The notes under the pieces were generated by a model. It did no database searches. It saw only the letters and a program-made list of their open reading frames with translations, and was not told the DNA's origin. A stretch of 7,356 bases of DNA from Bacteroidales bacterium (lineage in GTDB: Bacteria; Bacteroidota; Bacteroidia; Bacteroidales; UBA7960): assembly GCA_003557965.1 (NCBI GenBank), contig PWND01000147.1, positions 1 through 7,356 of the forward strand. Reading direction: 5' to 3'. Made by a program: the position numbers and the translations under genes. Position 1 is the stretch's first letter. Every line of letters begins with the position of its first letter. This document shows positions 1 through 7,356 of the stretch, one piece after another.

Positions 1-832
1 GTATGTTAATGGTTGGGACGACCCCCGTATGCCAACGATTTCAGGGCTCAGAAGGCGCGGTTACACACCCGCTTCAATACGCAATTTTGCGGAAAGAGTT
101 GGCATTGCCAAAAGAGAAAATGTTATTGAGGTAGAACTGCTTGAGCATTGCATCCGTGTTGACTTAAACAAAAATGCACCTCGAACCATGGCGGTGCTTG
201 ACCCTGTTAAACTTATTATTACCAACTACCCTGAAGGCAAGGATGAAATACTTGAAGGAATTATAAATCCGGAAAAACCCGAAGAAGGAAAGAGAAAAAT
301 ACCTTTTTCACGTGAGATATGGATTGAAAGAAATGACTTTATGGAGAATCCTCCTAAAAAGTTTTTTAGGTTATCTCCCGGCAAGGAAGTAAGGTTGAAG
401 TATGCATATATTATACGCTGCGACGATTTTAAAAAGGATGAAAACGGCAATGTTACAGAAATTTACTGTACATACTTCCCTGATACAAAAAGTGGTATGC
501 CCACAGAAAAGAAAGTGAAGGGAACTTTGCATTGGGCTTGTGCGAATAATTGCATTGAGGCTGAAGTTCGCCTTTATGACCGTTTGTTTAATGCAGAAAA
601 CCCTGATAATGTTGAAGATGGGAAAGATTTTAAAGATAACCTTAATCCGGATTCTTTAGTAATAAAAAAAGCTTTTGTGGAGTTAGCTGCCAGAGATTTC
701 AAACCCGGTGATAACTGCCAGTTTGAAAGAACAGGATACTTCTGTGTTGACCCGGACTCTACAAAAGATATGATGGTTTTTAACCGCACGGTAATTTTGA
801 AAGATTCCTGGGCAAAAACTTCTAAAAAATAA
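1..832 (+). CDS. glnS: Glutaminyl-tRNA synthetase, C-terminal half (5' end outside window)
   Basis: GlnRS joins glutamine to tRNA-Gln in the cytoplasm, using ATP and releasing AMP and PPi. The reading frame is already open at base 2, so the ATG at 29 is an internal Met and not the start. The visible 276 residues begin YVNGWDDPRMPTISGLRRRG, the highly conserved stretch just after the KMSKS-type loop of class I GlnRS. The HIGH motif and most of the Rossmann fold are off the window. The rest matches the two anticodon-binding beta-barrels, with conserved pieces such as PFSREIWIERNDF, GKEVRLKYAYII, KVKGTLHW and EVRLYDRLF, and the typical ending FNRTVILKDSW. About half of a usual protein of roughly 555 residues is seen. 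No frameshift or missing segment is visible. The gene converges on the response-regulator gene 22 bases away. GlnRS identity, as opposed to GluRS, is secure from the C-terminal barrels. Confidence 0.97.
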   Translation, partial: YVNGWDDPRMPTISGLRRRGYTPASIRNFAERVGIAKRENVIEVELLEHCIRVDLNKNAPRTMAVLDPVKLIITNYPEGKDEILEGIINPEKPEEGKRKIPFSREIWIERNDFMENPPKKFFRLSPGKEVRLKYAYIIRCDDFKKDENGNVTEIYCTYFPDTKSGMPTEKKVKGTLHWACANNCIEAEVRLYDRLFNAENPDNVEDGKDFKDNLNPDSLVIKKAFVELAARDFKPGDNCQFERTGYFCVDPDSTKDMMVFNRTVILKDSWAKTSKK

Positions 833-854
833 AGTAAAGGATTTTTCGGGTTTT

Positions 855-1511
855 TTATAACTCTACGATGCCGTTTTTTATGGCATACTTTATTAAGTCA
901 GCACTTGTTTTTAAATTTAATTTGCTGAGTATATTAGCTTTATGTGACTCTACAGTTCGTGGACTGATACAAAGCTTAGATGCAATTTCTTTGCTGCTGA
1001 GGCCATCAGATAACAATTTTAATGTCTCAATTTCTCTTTCGCTTAGCGTGTTTTCGGGAGTAGCTTTTTCATCTTTTGTTTTTAAATGCTTTATGTAGCT
1101 GCTGTAAATTATTCTGGACAGTTTTTCACCAAAATAATCTTCATTATTATTGATTAGCGTTATAGCTTCAATAAATTCTTCTTTTGAGGTGTCTTTTGGT
1201 AAAAAACCATTTGCTCCTGCATGTATTGAGTTAATTATGTTTTCTTCTTCGGTTTTTGATGAAAGCATTAATATTTTTATATCCGGATAATCTTTTTTTA
1301 GTATTTCTGCTATTTCAACACCTGATTTTCCCGGAAGTGATATGTCAAGAACAATTACATCAGGTATATGCTTCTCCAAAACCTTCATTAAGCCCTCATA
1401 ATCAGCAGCCTCACCTGTTACATTAATTTTGTATTCGGTTAAAAACAATGCTTTAATACCATCACGGACAATTTGATGGTCATCTACTACTACTACTTTT
1501 ATTGCACTCAT
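855..1511 (-). CDS. Response regulator, NarL/LuxR type (REC + HTH)
   Basis: This is a 218-residue two-component response regulator, a cytoplasmic transcription factor activated by phosphorylation. Residues 4-120 form the receiver domain: acidic pair D10-D11, phospho-acceptor D56 (in VIVLDISLPG), switch Ser84 and conserved K106 (in GFLPKD). A charged linker (about 141-154) leads to a LuxR-type helix-turn-helix at 155-212, with LSEREIETLKLL, SSKEIASKL and the recognition-helix signature SPRTVESHKANI. The length is normal for the family and all key residues are present. The start is supported by an in-frame TAA four codons upstream; the leader is A/T-rich with no Shine-Dalgarno sequence. The gene begins 28 bases after the stop of the sensor kinase gene on the same strand, so the two are probably co-transcribed and form a cognate pair. 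Target genes cannot be inferred. No specific gene name is justified. Confidence 0.95.
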   Translation of the reverse strand: MSAIKVVVVDDHQIVRDGIKALFLTEYKINVTGEAADYEGLMKVLEKHIPDVIVLDISLPGKSGVEIAEILKKDYPDIKILMLSSKTEEENIINSIHAGANGFLPKDTSKEEFIEAITLINNNEDYFGEKLSRIIYSSYIKHLKTKDEKATPENTLSEREIETLKLLSDGLSSKEIASKLCISPRTVESHKANILSKLNLKTSADLIKYAIKNGIVEL

Positions 1512-1539
1512 TCTTTGTAATTAATATTTTGTCAATAAA

Positions 1540-3600
1540 CTAAACTAAAGGTAAAGTAAAGAAAAACGTTGACCCCTCACCGGGTTTGCTTTTTATCCAA
1601 ATTTTGCCATTCATTTTGTCTATAAATTCTTTGCTTAAAATAAGCCCCATACCAGTGCCCTTTTCTTCAGCCCTGCCAATTGTACTTGCATCTACATCTA
1701 TCCTAAATAATTTTTTTATATCATCTTCCGAAATGCCAATACCCTTATCTTCCACAGATATTATTACTTCTTTATCGTTTTTTGTGGCCGAAACGACTAC
1801 AGGGCTGTTATTTTTTGAAAATTTCACAGCATTTGTCACCAGGTTATTAAAGACACTTACTGCATATAGCTTATTAGCATTAACTATAATGCCGGAAGGG
1901 ATGCTGTTAATTATATTAATGTTTTTTCCTGACGATAAGCTACTAATTGATTTTATGGCTTCCTCAGAAATATGTCTTACATCTAATTTATCAATTTCGG
2001 TTTCACTATGTTTGTTTTTTATTAATGCCCACTCCAACATGTTTTTCAGAAGAGTGTTGAGTTGCTTTGAAGATCTATTTAATTGCTGAATACATGTTTT
2101 TTTCTTTTCGTTATCAAGCTTGTCAAAATCGGTCTCTAATGTTTCTGCAATATTGCCAAATGCAGAGATTGGATTTTTTAGATCGTGGGCTAATATTGAA
2201 ATAAACTTATCTTTTGTAGTATTTAGAAACTTGAGGTCTTTATTTTTCGTTGCAAGAATTTTTTCAGTCTTTTTGCGGTTGTAATAGAGTTTATAGATCA
2301 AGCCGGAAAGAATGAAAAAAGAGAAAGCGATAATAATATATAAATTTCTTTCCCTTGTGGCTTTATTAACTTTAAGGTTTATTATTTGGTTTTCACTGTT
2401 TAGAAGCTTTATCTCGCTTTCTTTTTTCTCGGTTTCATACCGGATATTCATTTCATCAATATAGCGTTCTTTTTCTTCTGAGAATATTTGTTCTTTGGTA
2501 TTAATATAAATCTTTGCGTATTCAAGTGCTTTATCACTGTTGCCAACTTTGTGAAATATACCCATAGCCATTTCTGAAACAGCATTTTTTTGAAGTAAAG
2601 AACCTAACTCTTTAGCGTGCTTGTATGATTCTGAAATATAAAATTCTATGCTGTCAACGAAGGCCTTTCTCTCATTAGAACTGACATTCTTGTACTTTTC
2701 GTATTTAACTAAATAAACATCAGCAAGGTTGCCTGTTGCCCTTGATAAGTGAGTTAAATCATTTAATTTTTCTGCTATTGCATAGGCTTTCTGATAATAG
2801 TTTATGGCTTTATGAAGCTCTTGTCTTATATGATTTTCGTTTTCTAAAAATGTGGCTTTTTGGCTGGTTACATTTCCTAAATTGTTATAACAAATTACCT
2901 GTCCTCTTAAGTCATTTAAGCGAACCCTTATATCAAGCATTTCCAGGTAATTTCTTAATGCTTTCTCGTAGTACTCCATTTTTAAAGGAATACTATCAGT
3001 ATTATTTCCATAATCATAATACAGAACGCCAAAGTTGTTTAACATCCTTGATTTTGCAATAATGTTTTCGGTTCTTTCAGCAACTTCCATTGCAAGTTTA
3101 TAGTATTTTTCTGCGATGCTATATTCTTTGCGTAAGTGGTTTATTATGCCAATACTGTTATAGCCGTCAAAAATAATATCATCATTGTAAATTGTATTTC
3201 CAATATCTAGTACTTTAAAGTAAGTTTCTGAGGCTTCTACAAAATTACCTTGCGAACGATGTATATATCCGATTTGAGTTAAAGCTACAGCTTTTAGTTT
3301 TAGAAATATATCCCTGTGCTTAGGGTTTTTTTCTGAATTTTTTAAAGCAAAGTTTTTTGCTTCAGTGTAGTAAGTTTTTGCAGTTTCCTGATCAATATAG
3401 TAATACTTTTCACCCAGATCAATTAATGCTTTGATTCTTATAGTATCATGAACCGGTGTGTTTAGTAAATTTTTAAGAGAATCTATTTTTTCGTTATTTG
3501 CTTGTAATAATGAAGTTTGTAATAAACAACAAATAACAAATAACACTAAGCCCGGGTATGTTTTTACGCTTGAAAACCGCTTACTAAAAAAACTTTTCAT
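1540..3600 (-). CDS. TPR-domain sensor histidine kinase (HisKA/HATPase_c)
   Basis: This 686-residue membrane sensor kinase should phosphorylate the regulator encoded just downstream. An N-terminal hydrophobic stretch (about 17-32), ending in LLQA-N, looks like a Sec signal peptide. Residues about 52-376 are helical repeats of TPR type, for example 104-138, 147-177, 186-228, 235-281 and 336-376, followed by a charged, probably coiled-coil stretch at 373-418. One membrane segment lies at about 420-438. The HisKA domain carries the phospho-acceptor H472 in AHDLKNP. The ATPase domain shows the N box (NNLVTNAVKFS, Asn590), G1 (DKGIGI, 618-623), F box (LFRI) and G2 (GTGMGL, 648-653). All catalytic residues are present. 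The expected topology puts the TPR region in the periplasm, where it would sense a peptide, protein partner or envelope state; the signal is unknown. The start is fixed by a TAA directly before the ATG. Confidence 0.94.
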   Translation of the reverse strand: MKSFFSKRFSSVKTYPGLVLFVICCLLQTSLLQANNEKIDSLKNLLNTPVHDTIRIKALIDLGEKYYYIDQETAKTYYTEAKNFALKNSEKNPKHRDIFLKLKAVALTQIGYIHRSQGNFVEASETYFKVLDIGNTIYNDDIIFDGYNSIGIINHLRKEYSIAEKYYKLAMEVAERTENIIAKSRMLNNFGVLYYDYGNNTDSIPLKMEYYEKALRNYLEMLDIRVRLNDLRGQVICYNNLGNVTSQKATFLENENHIRQELHKAINYYQKAYAIAEKLNDLTHLSRATGNLADVYLVKYEKYKNVSSNERKAFVDSIEFYISESYKHAKELGSLLQKNAVSEMAMGIFHKVGNSDKALEYAKIYINTKEQIFSEEKERYIDEMNIRYETEKKESEIKLLNSENQIINLKVNKATRERNLYIIIAFSFFILSGLIYKLYYNRKKTEKILATKNKDLKFLNTTKDKFISILAHDLKNPISAFGNIAETLETDFDKLDNEKKKTCIQQLNRSSKQLNTLLKNMLEWALIKNKHSETEIDKLDVRHISEEAIKSISSLSSGKNINIINSIPSGIIVNANKLYAVSVFNNLVTNAVKFSKNNSPVVVSATKNDKEVIISVEDKGIGISEDDIKKLFRIDVDASTIGRAEEKGTGMGLILSKEFIDKMNGKIWIKSKPGEGSTFFFTLPLV

Positions 3601-3612
3601 TTATACTTAAAA

Positions 3613-3644
3613 CAAAATTGATTTTTATCCTAATAAAAGCGCAA
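3613..3644 (-). promoter_or_regulatory. Weak Bacteroidota-type promoter candidate for the kinase-regulator operon
   Basis: Read on the - strand, a TTG (3644-3642) is followed after 21 bases by CAATTTTG (3620-3613). This matches the Bacteroidota -33 (TTG) and -7 (TAnnTTTG) pattern with one mismatch in the -7 element. The kinase ATG begins 12 bases after it, so the leader would be very short. In such AT-rich sequence the match could be chance. The remainder of the 245-base gap, 3645-3845, holds only AT-rich sequence and short repeats such as AATATTAT at 3662-3669 and 3675-3682, with no gene visible. Confidence 0.25.
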
Positions 3645-3845
3645 TTTAATAAAAAAATTTTAATATTATAAGAAAATATTATGTTTTATTAGTCTATACC
3701 CGGCACTGCCTTTAAATACAGAAGTGCATTATTGTTGTTATTGCAATGTTTGAATTGTATTGTAATGAAAAATTGTAGCATAAAAGCAATAGCATCCTGT
3801 TTTAGGATTTATAGCATTACTGTTAGCTTGTTTTAATAATAAAAC

Positions 3846-5528
3846 TTAGTATTGGTAAAGGAACCTTTTGATTTTCTTAGTTGGCGTTTTTTCAAATGGT
3901 TTAGGTTGTTCAACTACGAGGTTGATATGAGAAAATTTACTGATGTTTGAATTAACATTTTCCTGAATTTCAGCAAGGTATTGTTTTACTATATTTTGAA
4001 TGTTTTCTTTATAGTTTTGTGCTGACTCTTTGATGTTTTGATAGCGCATTTCTATTTCTTCATAGTTAAGGTGAACTTTTGCAACAAGTTTGCCTTTAAG
4101 TTCATACACTACTGACTCCAAAACAAAGTTCTGGCTGTTAATAACATCTTCAATTTCTTCAGGATAAATATTTTCGCCTCCTGGCCCCAGGATCATATTT
4201 TTTAATCTGCCCCGTATATATAGATATCCTTCATTGTCAATATTCCCAAGGTCGCCTGTTTTAAACCATCCATCATCTGTAAAAACCTCTGCAGTTTTTT
4301 CCGGGTCTTTATAATAACCTTGCATAATATTCGGGCCTTTGGCAACAATTTCACCTTCTCCCGTTTCAGGGTTAGGGTTATTTATCTTTATTTTTTGGTT
4401 TGGCAGGCATAATCCGGTTGATTGGAATTTTGTTATAGAAGGGCTGCATCCTGCCAACAATGGAGATGTTTCCGTAAGCCCATATCCAATTGCATAAGGG
4501 AACTTTGCATCTCTTAAAAACTGTTCAACTACAGGTGATATCTTTGCTCCGCCAATTCCGAAAAAGTGAAGCTTGCCTCCAAATGCTTTATATATTTTTC
4601 TTCCTGCAAGCTTATGTAACAATTTGTTTACAAACCTTGCCTTATTTAGGGTTTTCAATACTTTATTGCTGGTAAGTTTAGGTAAAACCTGCAGTTTGTA
4701 AATTTTTTCCATTATAAGAGGTACAGTTAGCATCATTGTTGGCCTTACCAGTTTAAGTGCCGGCAATAATACTGATGCAGTCGGGGGTTTATTCAGATAA
4801 TAAATAGATGCACCCTTCATAAATGGAATAAGAAACCCTATAGTACATTCGTAGGTGTGAGATAAAGGCAAAACTGACAGCAGTCTGTCGTTTTCTGTTA
4901 CATTTTGAATTTGTAATGTGTTTACAGCATTCGACATAATATTGGCATGAGACAACATTACCCCTTTTGGATTTCCTGTAGTGCCTGAGGTGTATAATAT
5001 TGCTGCAAGATCACTTTCCTCAGGGATACATTCTTTGTCAGGATTGTGATCTGATTGTTGATCTTCCTCTGAAATTAATACTTTACCTTCAATGTTGAGA
5101 GCAAATATATTAATCTCTTTAAAGTTTTCCAGAAGGACCGCAGTATGTATGCTTTCCGGAAAATTATCTTTAAAAATCTCAAAATATTTCTCAGAAATTA
5201 TTATCGCGCATGTTTTGCTATGCTCCAGTATTTTTATTATTTCGTTGCTTGAAAAGTCAGTTAAAATGGGCACAACTACAGCTCCCATGCCACTTATTGC
5301 AAGGTATGATATTCCCCACTGAGGCATATTGGGGCCAAGAAGAGCAACCCTGTCACCTTTTTTTATCCCCTTTTTATACAAAAGGGTTTGAAGTTTTTTG
5401 GTTTTTTCGTAAACATCAAGATAGGTATATGGTTTTTGGCCTACATAAGCCAATGCTTGATTATTCGGGTAGAGCTTCGCGCTGTTGTCTAATAAAGCGC
5501 AAAGAGTAAGATTTTTTATATCTGTCAT
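3846..5528 (-). CDS. Long-chain fatty-acid--CoA ligase (AMP-forming)
   Basis: This 560-residue member of the ANL adenylate-forming superfamily most likely activates long-chain fatty acids: fatty acid + ATP + CoA gives acyl-CoA + AMP + PPi. In order, the ATP-binding P-loop is at 179-191 (YTSGTTGNPKGVM), then PLSHTYE (221-227), GYGLTETSP (348-356), TGDLG (424-428) and the hinge GRLKNMI (440-446), followed by GGENIYPEEIE. The C-terminal lid ends in TPTKKIKRF, where K552 aligns with the catalytic Lys of the usual GKIxR motif. A charged helical stretch (about 487-525) sits inside the C-terminal domain, as in the long FadD-like enzymes of this type. There is no signal peptide or membrane helix, so it is cytoplasmic or peripherally membrane-bound. 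The start is supported by an in-frame TAG two codons upstream. Chain-length preference cannot be read from sequence, and a role in recycling or lipid synthesis rather than beta-oxidation is possible. No beta-oxidation genes are adjacent. Confidence 0.93.
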   Translation of the reverse strand: MTDIKNLTLCALLDNSAKLYPNNQALAYVGQKPYTYLDVYEKTKKLQTLLYKKGIKKGDRVALLGPNMPQWGISYLAISGMGAVVVPILTDFSSNEIIKILEHSKTCAIIISEKYFEIFKDNFPESIHTAVLLENFKEINIFALNIEGKVLISEEDQQSDHNPDKECIPEESDLAAILYTSGTTGNPKGVMLSHANIMSNAVNTLQIQNVTENDRLLSVLPLSHTYECTIGFLIPFMKGASIYYLNKPPTASVLLPALKLVRPTMMLTVPLIMEKIYKLQVLPKLTSNKVLKTLNKARFVNKLLHKLAGRKIYKAFGGKLHFFGIGGAKISPVVEQFLRDAKFPYAIGYGLTETSPLLAGCSPSITKFQSTGLCLPNQKIKINNPNPETGEGEIVAKGPNIMQGYYKDPEKTAEVFTDDGWFKTGDLGNIDNEGYLYIRGRLKNMILGPGGENIYPEEIEDVINSQNFVLESVVYELKGKLVAKVHLNYEEIEMRYQNIKESAQNYKENIQNIVKQYLAEIQENVNSNISKFSHINLVVEQPKPFEKTPTKKIKRFLYQY

Positions 5529-5548
5529 AAACTATTAATTATAGATTG

Positions 5549-5556
5549 CAAAGATA
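5549..5556 (-). promoter_or_regulatory. Bacteroidota -7 promoter element ahead of the fatty-acid--CoA ligase
   Basis: The - strand reads TATCTTTG here, a perfect fit to the Bacteroidota -7 consensus TAnnTTTG. It ends 20 bases before the ATG of the ligase gene, which would give a leader of roughly 10-15 bases. No TTG is present at the expected -33 distance, where the sequence is simply A/T-rich. The ligase therefore probably has its own promoter and is not only read through from hppA. Confidence 0.42.
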
Positions 5557-5677
5557 ATATAATATAACTCTTCTTGTTTATTAAAAGATTTTAAATATCA
5601 GGCGTTGCTTTGTGTATTCTTTTGTTTGCAAGGGCTTTGAGATAAAAAATAGTTTAAAATAATTGTTTTAAAAAGAA

Positions 5678-5748
5678 AGAGGTTGTATCAAAAGTTAAAT
5701 ATTTTTTACAATTATCGTGAAAAATTATAACATTTTGACACAACCCCT
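5678..5748 (-). terminator. Long imperfect hairpin behind hppA; probable terminator, possibly a palindromic repeat element
   Basis: Arms at 5678-5693 and 5733-5748 are complementary over 16 positions. The two exceptions are A/C on the + strand but become G-U pairs in - strand RNA, so the outer stem is continuous in the direction hppA is transcribed. Inside, GTTA (5694-5697) pairs with TAAC (5728-5731), and 5701-5709 pairs with 5717-5725 with one mismatch, leaving a 7-base loop. The hairpin begins 25 bases past the hppA stop and is followed on the - strand by TTCTTTTT, a U-rich tail. This supports intrinsic termination after hppA. The element is longer than a classical terminator, and its outer arms resemble insertion-sequence ends in style. 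Confidence 0.5.
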
Positions 5749-5773
5749 GGTTATATAGTAGAAATATTATTTG

Positions 5774-7356
5774 TTACAATAAATGGTACGAAACCGCTAC
5801 GCCTACTGTTACAACAGATGCCATTACCATAAGTTTAATAAGGATATTCAAACTTGGCCCTGAAGTATCTTTAAACGGATCGCCAACGGTATCACCAATT
5901 ATTGTTGCCTTGTGCGATTCAGAATTTTTTCCGCCATAGTTACCTTCTTCAACGTATTTTTTTGCATTGTCCCAGGCACCACCGGCATTTGCCATAAATA
6001 TTGCAAGTGCAAATCCACTTGAAATAGTACCTAACAACAAACCTGCAATTCCAGCTACACCAAATAACAATCCAACTACAACAGGAATTAAAAGTGCAAT
6101 AAGAGAAGGTGCAATCATTTCTTTTTGGGCACCTTTAGTTGATATTTCAACACATCTTGCATAGTCAGGTTCAGACTTTCCTTCCATAATTTGCGGATCT
6201 GCTTTAAACTGCCTTCTTACTTCGTCAACCATTTTCTGAGCAGCACGTCCAACGGCATTCATTGTCATACCGCTGAAAAGGAAAACAGCCATAACGCCCA
6301 GAAGGATACCTACAATTACAATCGGGTTCATCAGGTGTATATTATAATGATGAACAAAGTCTATAAATCCGGCATCAATAGCAGGAACGCCGTTGATAAG
6401 CTCATTAGGCCTTTCCAGGAATATCACAAACATCATTTTTACTTCTTCAAAGTAAGAGGCCAGTAGAGCCAGTGCTGTTAATGCTGCACTTCCGATGGCA
6501 AATCCTTTTCCTGTTGCAGCAGTTGTATTTCCTAAAGCATCTAATGCATCAGTACGGCTGCGTACTTCTTCTCCAAGTCCGCACATTTCAGCATTTCCAC
6601 CTGCGTTATCGGCAATTGGCCCGTAAGCATCAGTTGCAAGAGTAATACCCAGTGTTGAAAGTAAGCCCACAGCTGCAATGCCAATTCCGTATAAACCAAA
6701 GTTGAGAGATGCGGTAGAAAAGTCAAACCCTGTAGCAAAAGAATAAGCTAAAGTAATAGCTACAACTATTATTCCAAGAGGAACAGCAGCAGAGATCAGG
6801 CCTGTTCCAACGCCGCTGATTATTACAGTTGCCGGCCCTGTAGTACTGGATTTTGCTATTTTTCTTGTAGGCTTGTATGCAGAGGCTGTAAAGTATTCAG
6901 TTGATTGCCCTATTCCAATACCTGCAAGTAGTCCAATAACGATAGCACCCCAAATACCAATATAATTTGGTAAATCTAAAAAGTACAAAATACCCAAAGA
7001 CACAACAATGATTAATGCAGCACTTACATTTACTCCAAAACCCAAAGATTTAAGAAGTTGCTTTTGAGTTGCACCTTCTTTGGTTCTAACAAGAAATACA
7101 CCTAATATAGATAATAAAGTTCCTGCTGCTGCAATAAGCATAGGAGCTATAACAGCATTTGTTTGAAATTCTAAATATTCGGGAGCCATAAAAGCGGCAG
7201 CACCAAGAAGAGCTGTTGCCAGAATTGAAGCACAGAACGACTCAAAAAGGTCGGCACCCATACCTGCAACATCACCAACATTATCACCAACATTATCGGC
7301 AATAGTGGCCGGGTTTCGGGGGTCATCTTCGGGAATATTTGATTCCACTTTTCCTA
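5774..7356 (-). CDS. hppA: Membrane-bound ion-pumping pyrophosphatase (K+-dependent type; 5' end outside window)
   Basis: M-PPases sit in the inner membrane and couple PPi hydrolysis to export of H+ and/or Na+. The frame runs off the right edge: the last visible codons read GKVESNIPEDDPRNPATIADN, the conserved substrate loop, so the GTG at 7348-7346 is an internal Val and not a start. About 526 residues are visible; roughly the first 200 are missing. Counting that Val as 1, the Mg-PPi-binding residues are present in DDPRNPATIADNVGDNVGD (8-26), in DAYGPIADNAGGNAEM (240-255) and in the C-terminal loop GGAWDNAKKYVE to GDTVGDPFKDTSGP (456-498), with many membrane helices between. GNTTAATG (273-280) has Ala277 and Gly280 where K+-independent enzymes have Lys and Thr, so this is a K+-dependent form. 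Glu36 in ADLFES is at the position associated with Na+ pumping in Thermotoga-type enzymes, but the ion cannot be settled from sequence. It is followed by a hairpin terminator. Confidence 0.96.
   Translation of the reverse strand, partial: GKVESNIPEDDPRNPATIADNVGDNVGDVAGMGADLFESFCASILATALLGAAAFMAPEYLEFQTNAVIAPMLIAAAGTLLSILGVFLVRTKEGATQKQLLKSLGFGVNVSAALIIVVSLGILYFLDLPNYIGIWGAIVIGLLAGIGIGQSTEYFTASAYKPTRKIAKSSTTGPATVIISGVGTGLISAAVPLGIIVVAITLAYSFATGFDFSTASLNFGLYGIGIAAVGLLSTLGITLATDAYGPIADNAGGNAEMCGLGEEVRSRTDALDALGNTTAATGKGFAIGSAALTALALLASYFEEVKMMFVIFLERPNELINGVPAIDAGFIDFVHHYNIHLMNPIVIVGILLGVMAVFLFSGMTMNAVGRAAQKMVDEVRRQFKADPQIMEGKSEPDYARCVEISTKGAQKEMIAPSLIALLIPVVVGLLFGVAGIAGLLLGTISSGFALAIFMANAGGAWDNAKKYVEEGNYGGKNSESHKATIIGDTVGDPFKDTSGPSLNILIKLMVMASVVTVGVAVSYHLL

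Noticed and set aside
825..846. AAAAAT/ATTTTT inverted repeat at the end of glnS as a shared terminator for the convergent genes
   Set aside because: The six pairs are all A-T with a 10-base loop overlapping the stop codon. There is no GC-rich stem, so stability is too low to call a terminator.
1586..2089. A 167-codon open frame on the + strand inside the kinase gene
   Set aside because: It lies antisense to the conserved HisKA and ATPase domains. The sequence looks like no known family, and the overlap explains its openness.
3794..3808. ATCCT/AGGAT hairpin downstream of the acyl-CoA ligase gene as a terminator
   Set aside because: The stem is only 5 pairs, and in the gene's direction the next T-run is just four bases long and several bases away. 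It is expected by chance in this sequence.
3645..3845. A hidden small gene or small RNA in the AT-rich gap between the ligase and kinase genes
   Set aside because: No reading frame with coding character, no tRNA-like fold and no clear promoter-plus-terminator pair could be seen; it holds only short AT repeats and ATTG-rich sequence.
7346..7348. GTG as the start codon of the pyrophosphatase gene
   Set aside because: The frame stays open upstream with Gly-Lys, and this Val lies within the conserved GKVE...PEDDPRNP substrate-binding loop, well inside the normal protein.

Overview
The window is 7356 bases of AT-rich bacterial DNA holding five protein genes and no RNA gene, CRISPR array or intact mobile element. 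It probably comes from a member of the Bacteroidota. The support is indirect: start codons lack Shine-Dalgarno sequences and sit behind A/T-rich leaders, one upstream region carries a good match to the Bacteroidota -7 promoter element (TAnnTTTG), and a sensor kinase with a periplasmic TPR domain is paired with a LuxR-type regulator, an arrangement common in that phylum. I cannot resolve the order or genus.

Layout. At the left edge, on the + strand, is the 3' half of glnS (glutaminyl-tRNA synthetase), cut by the window start. The other four genes lie on the - strand and are read right to left. First is hppA, a membrane ion-pumping pyrophosphatase whose 5' end is cut by the right edge. Next come a long-chain fatty-acid--CoA ligase (AMP-forming), a TPR-containing sensor histidine kinase, and its NarL/LuxR-type response regulator. 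The kinase and regulator are 28 bases apart and almost certainly one operon. glnS and the regulator converge, with only 22 bases between their stop codons. The two larger gaps are 245 bases each (3601-3845 and 5529-5773). The right-hand gap holds a 71-base near-perfect hairpin with a U-rich tail behind hppA and a -7 promoter match in front of the ligase gene. The left-hand gap is AT-rich and holds only a weak promoter candidate for the kinase.

How the genes relate. The kinase and regulator form a self-contained two-component pathway whose signal and targets are not visible here. GlnRS and the acyl-CoA ligase both release pyrophosphate, and HppA would use pyrophosphate to pump cations. That is a plausible metabolic link but may be chance adjacency. 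All genes look intact within the window and belong to well-known families. I found no convincing undescribed system; the hairpin element, the residues of the pyrophosphatase that bear on ion specificity, and the kinase/regulator family pairing are the points most worth a second look.
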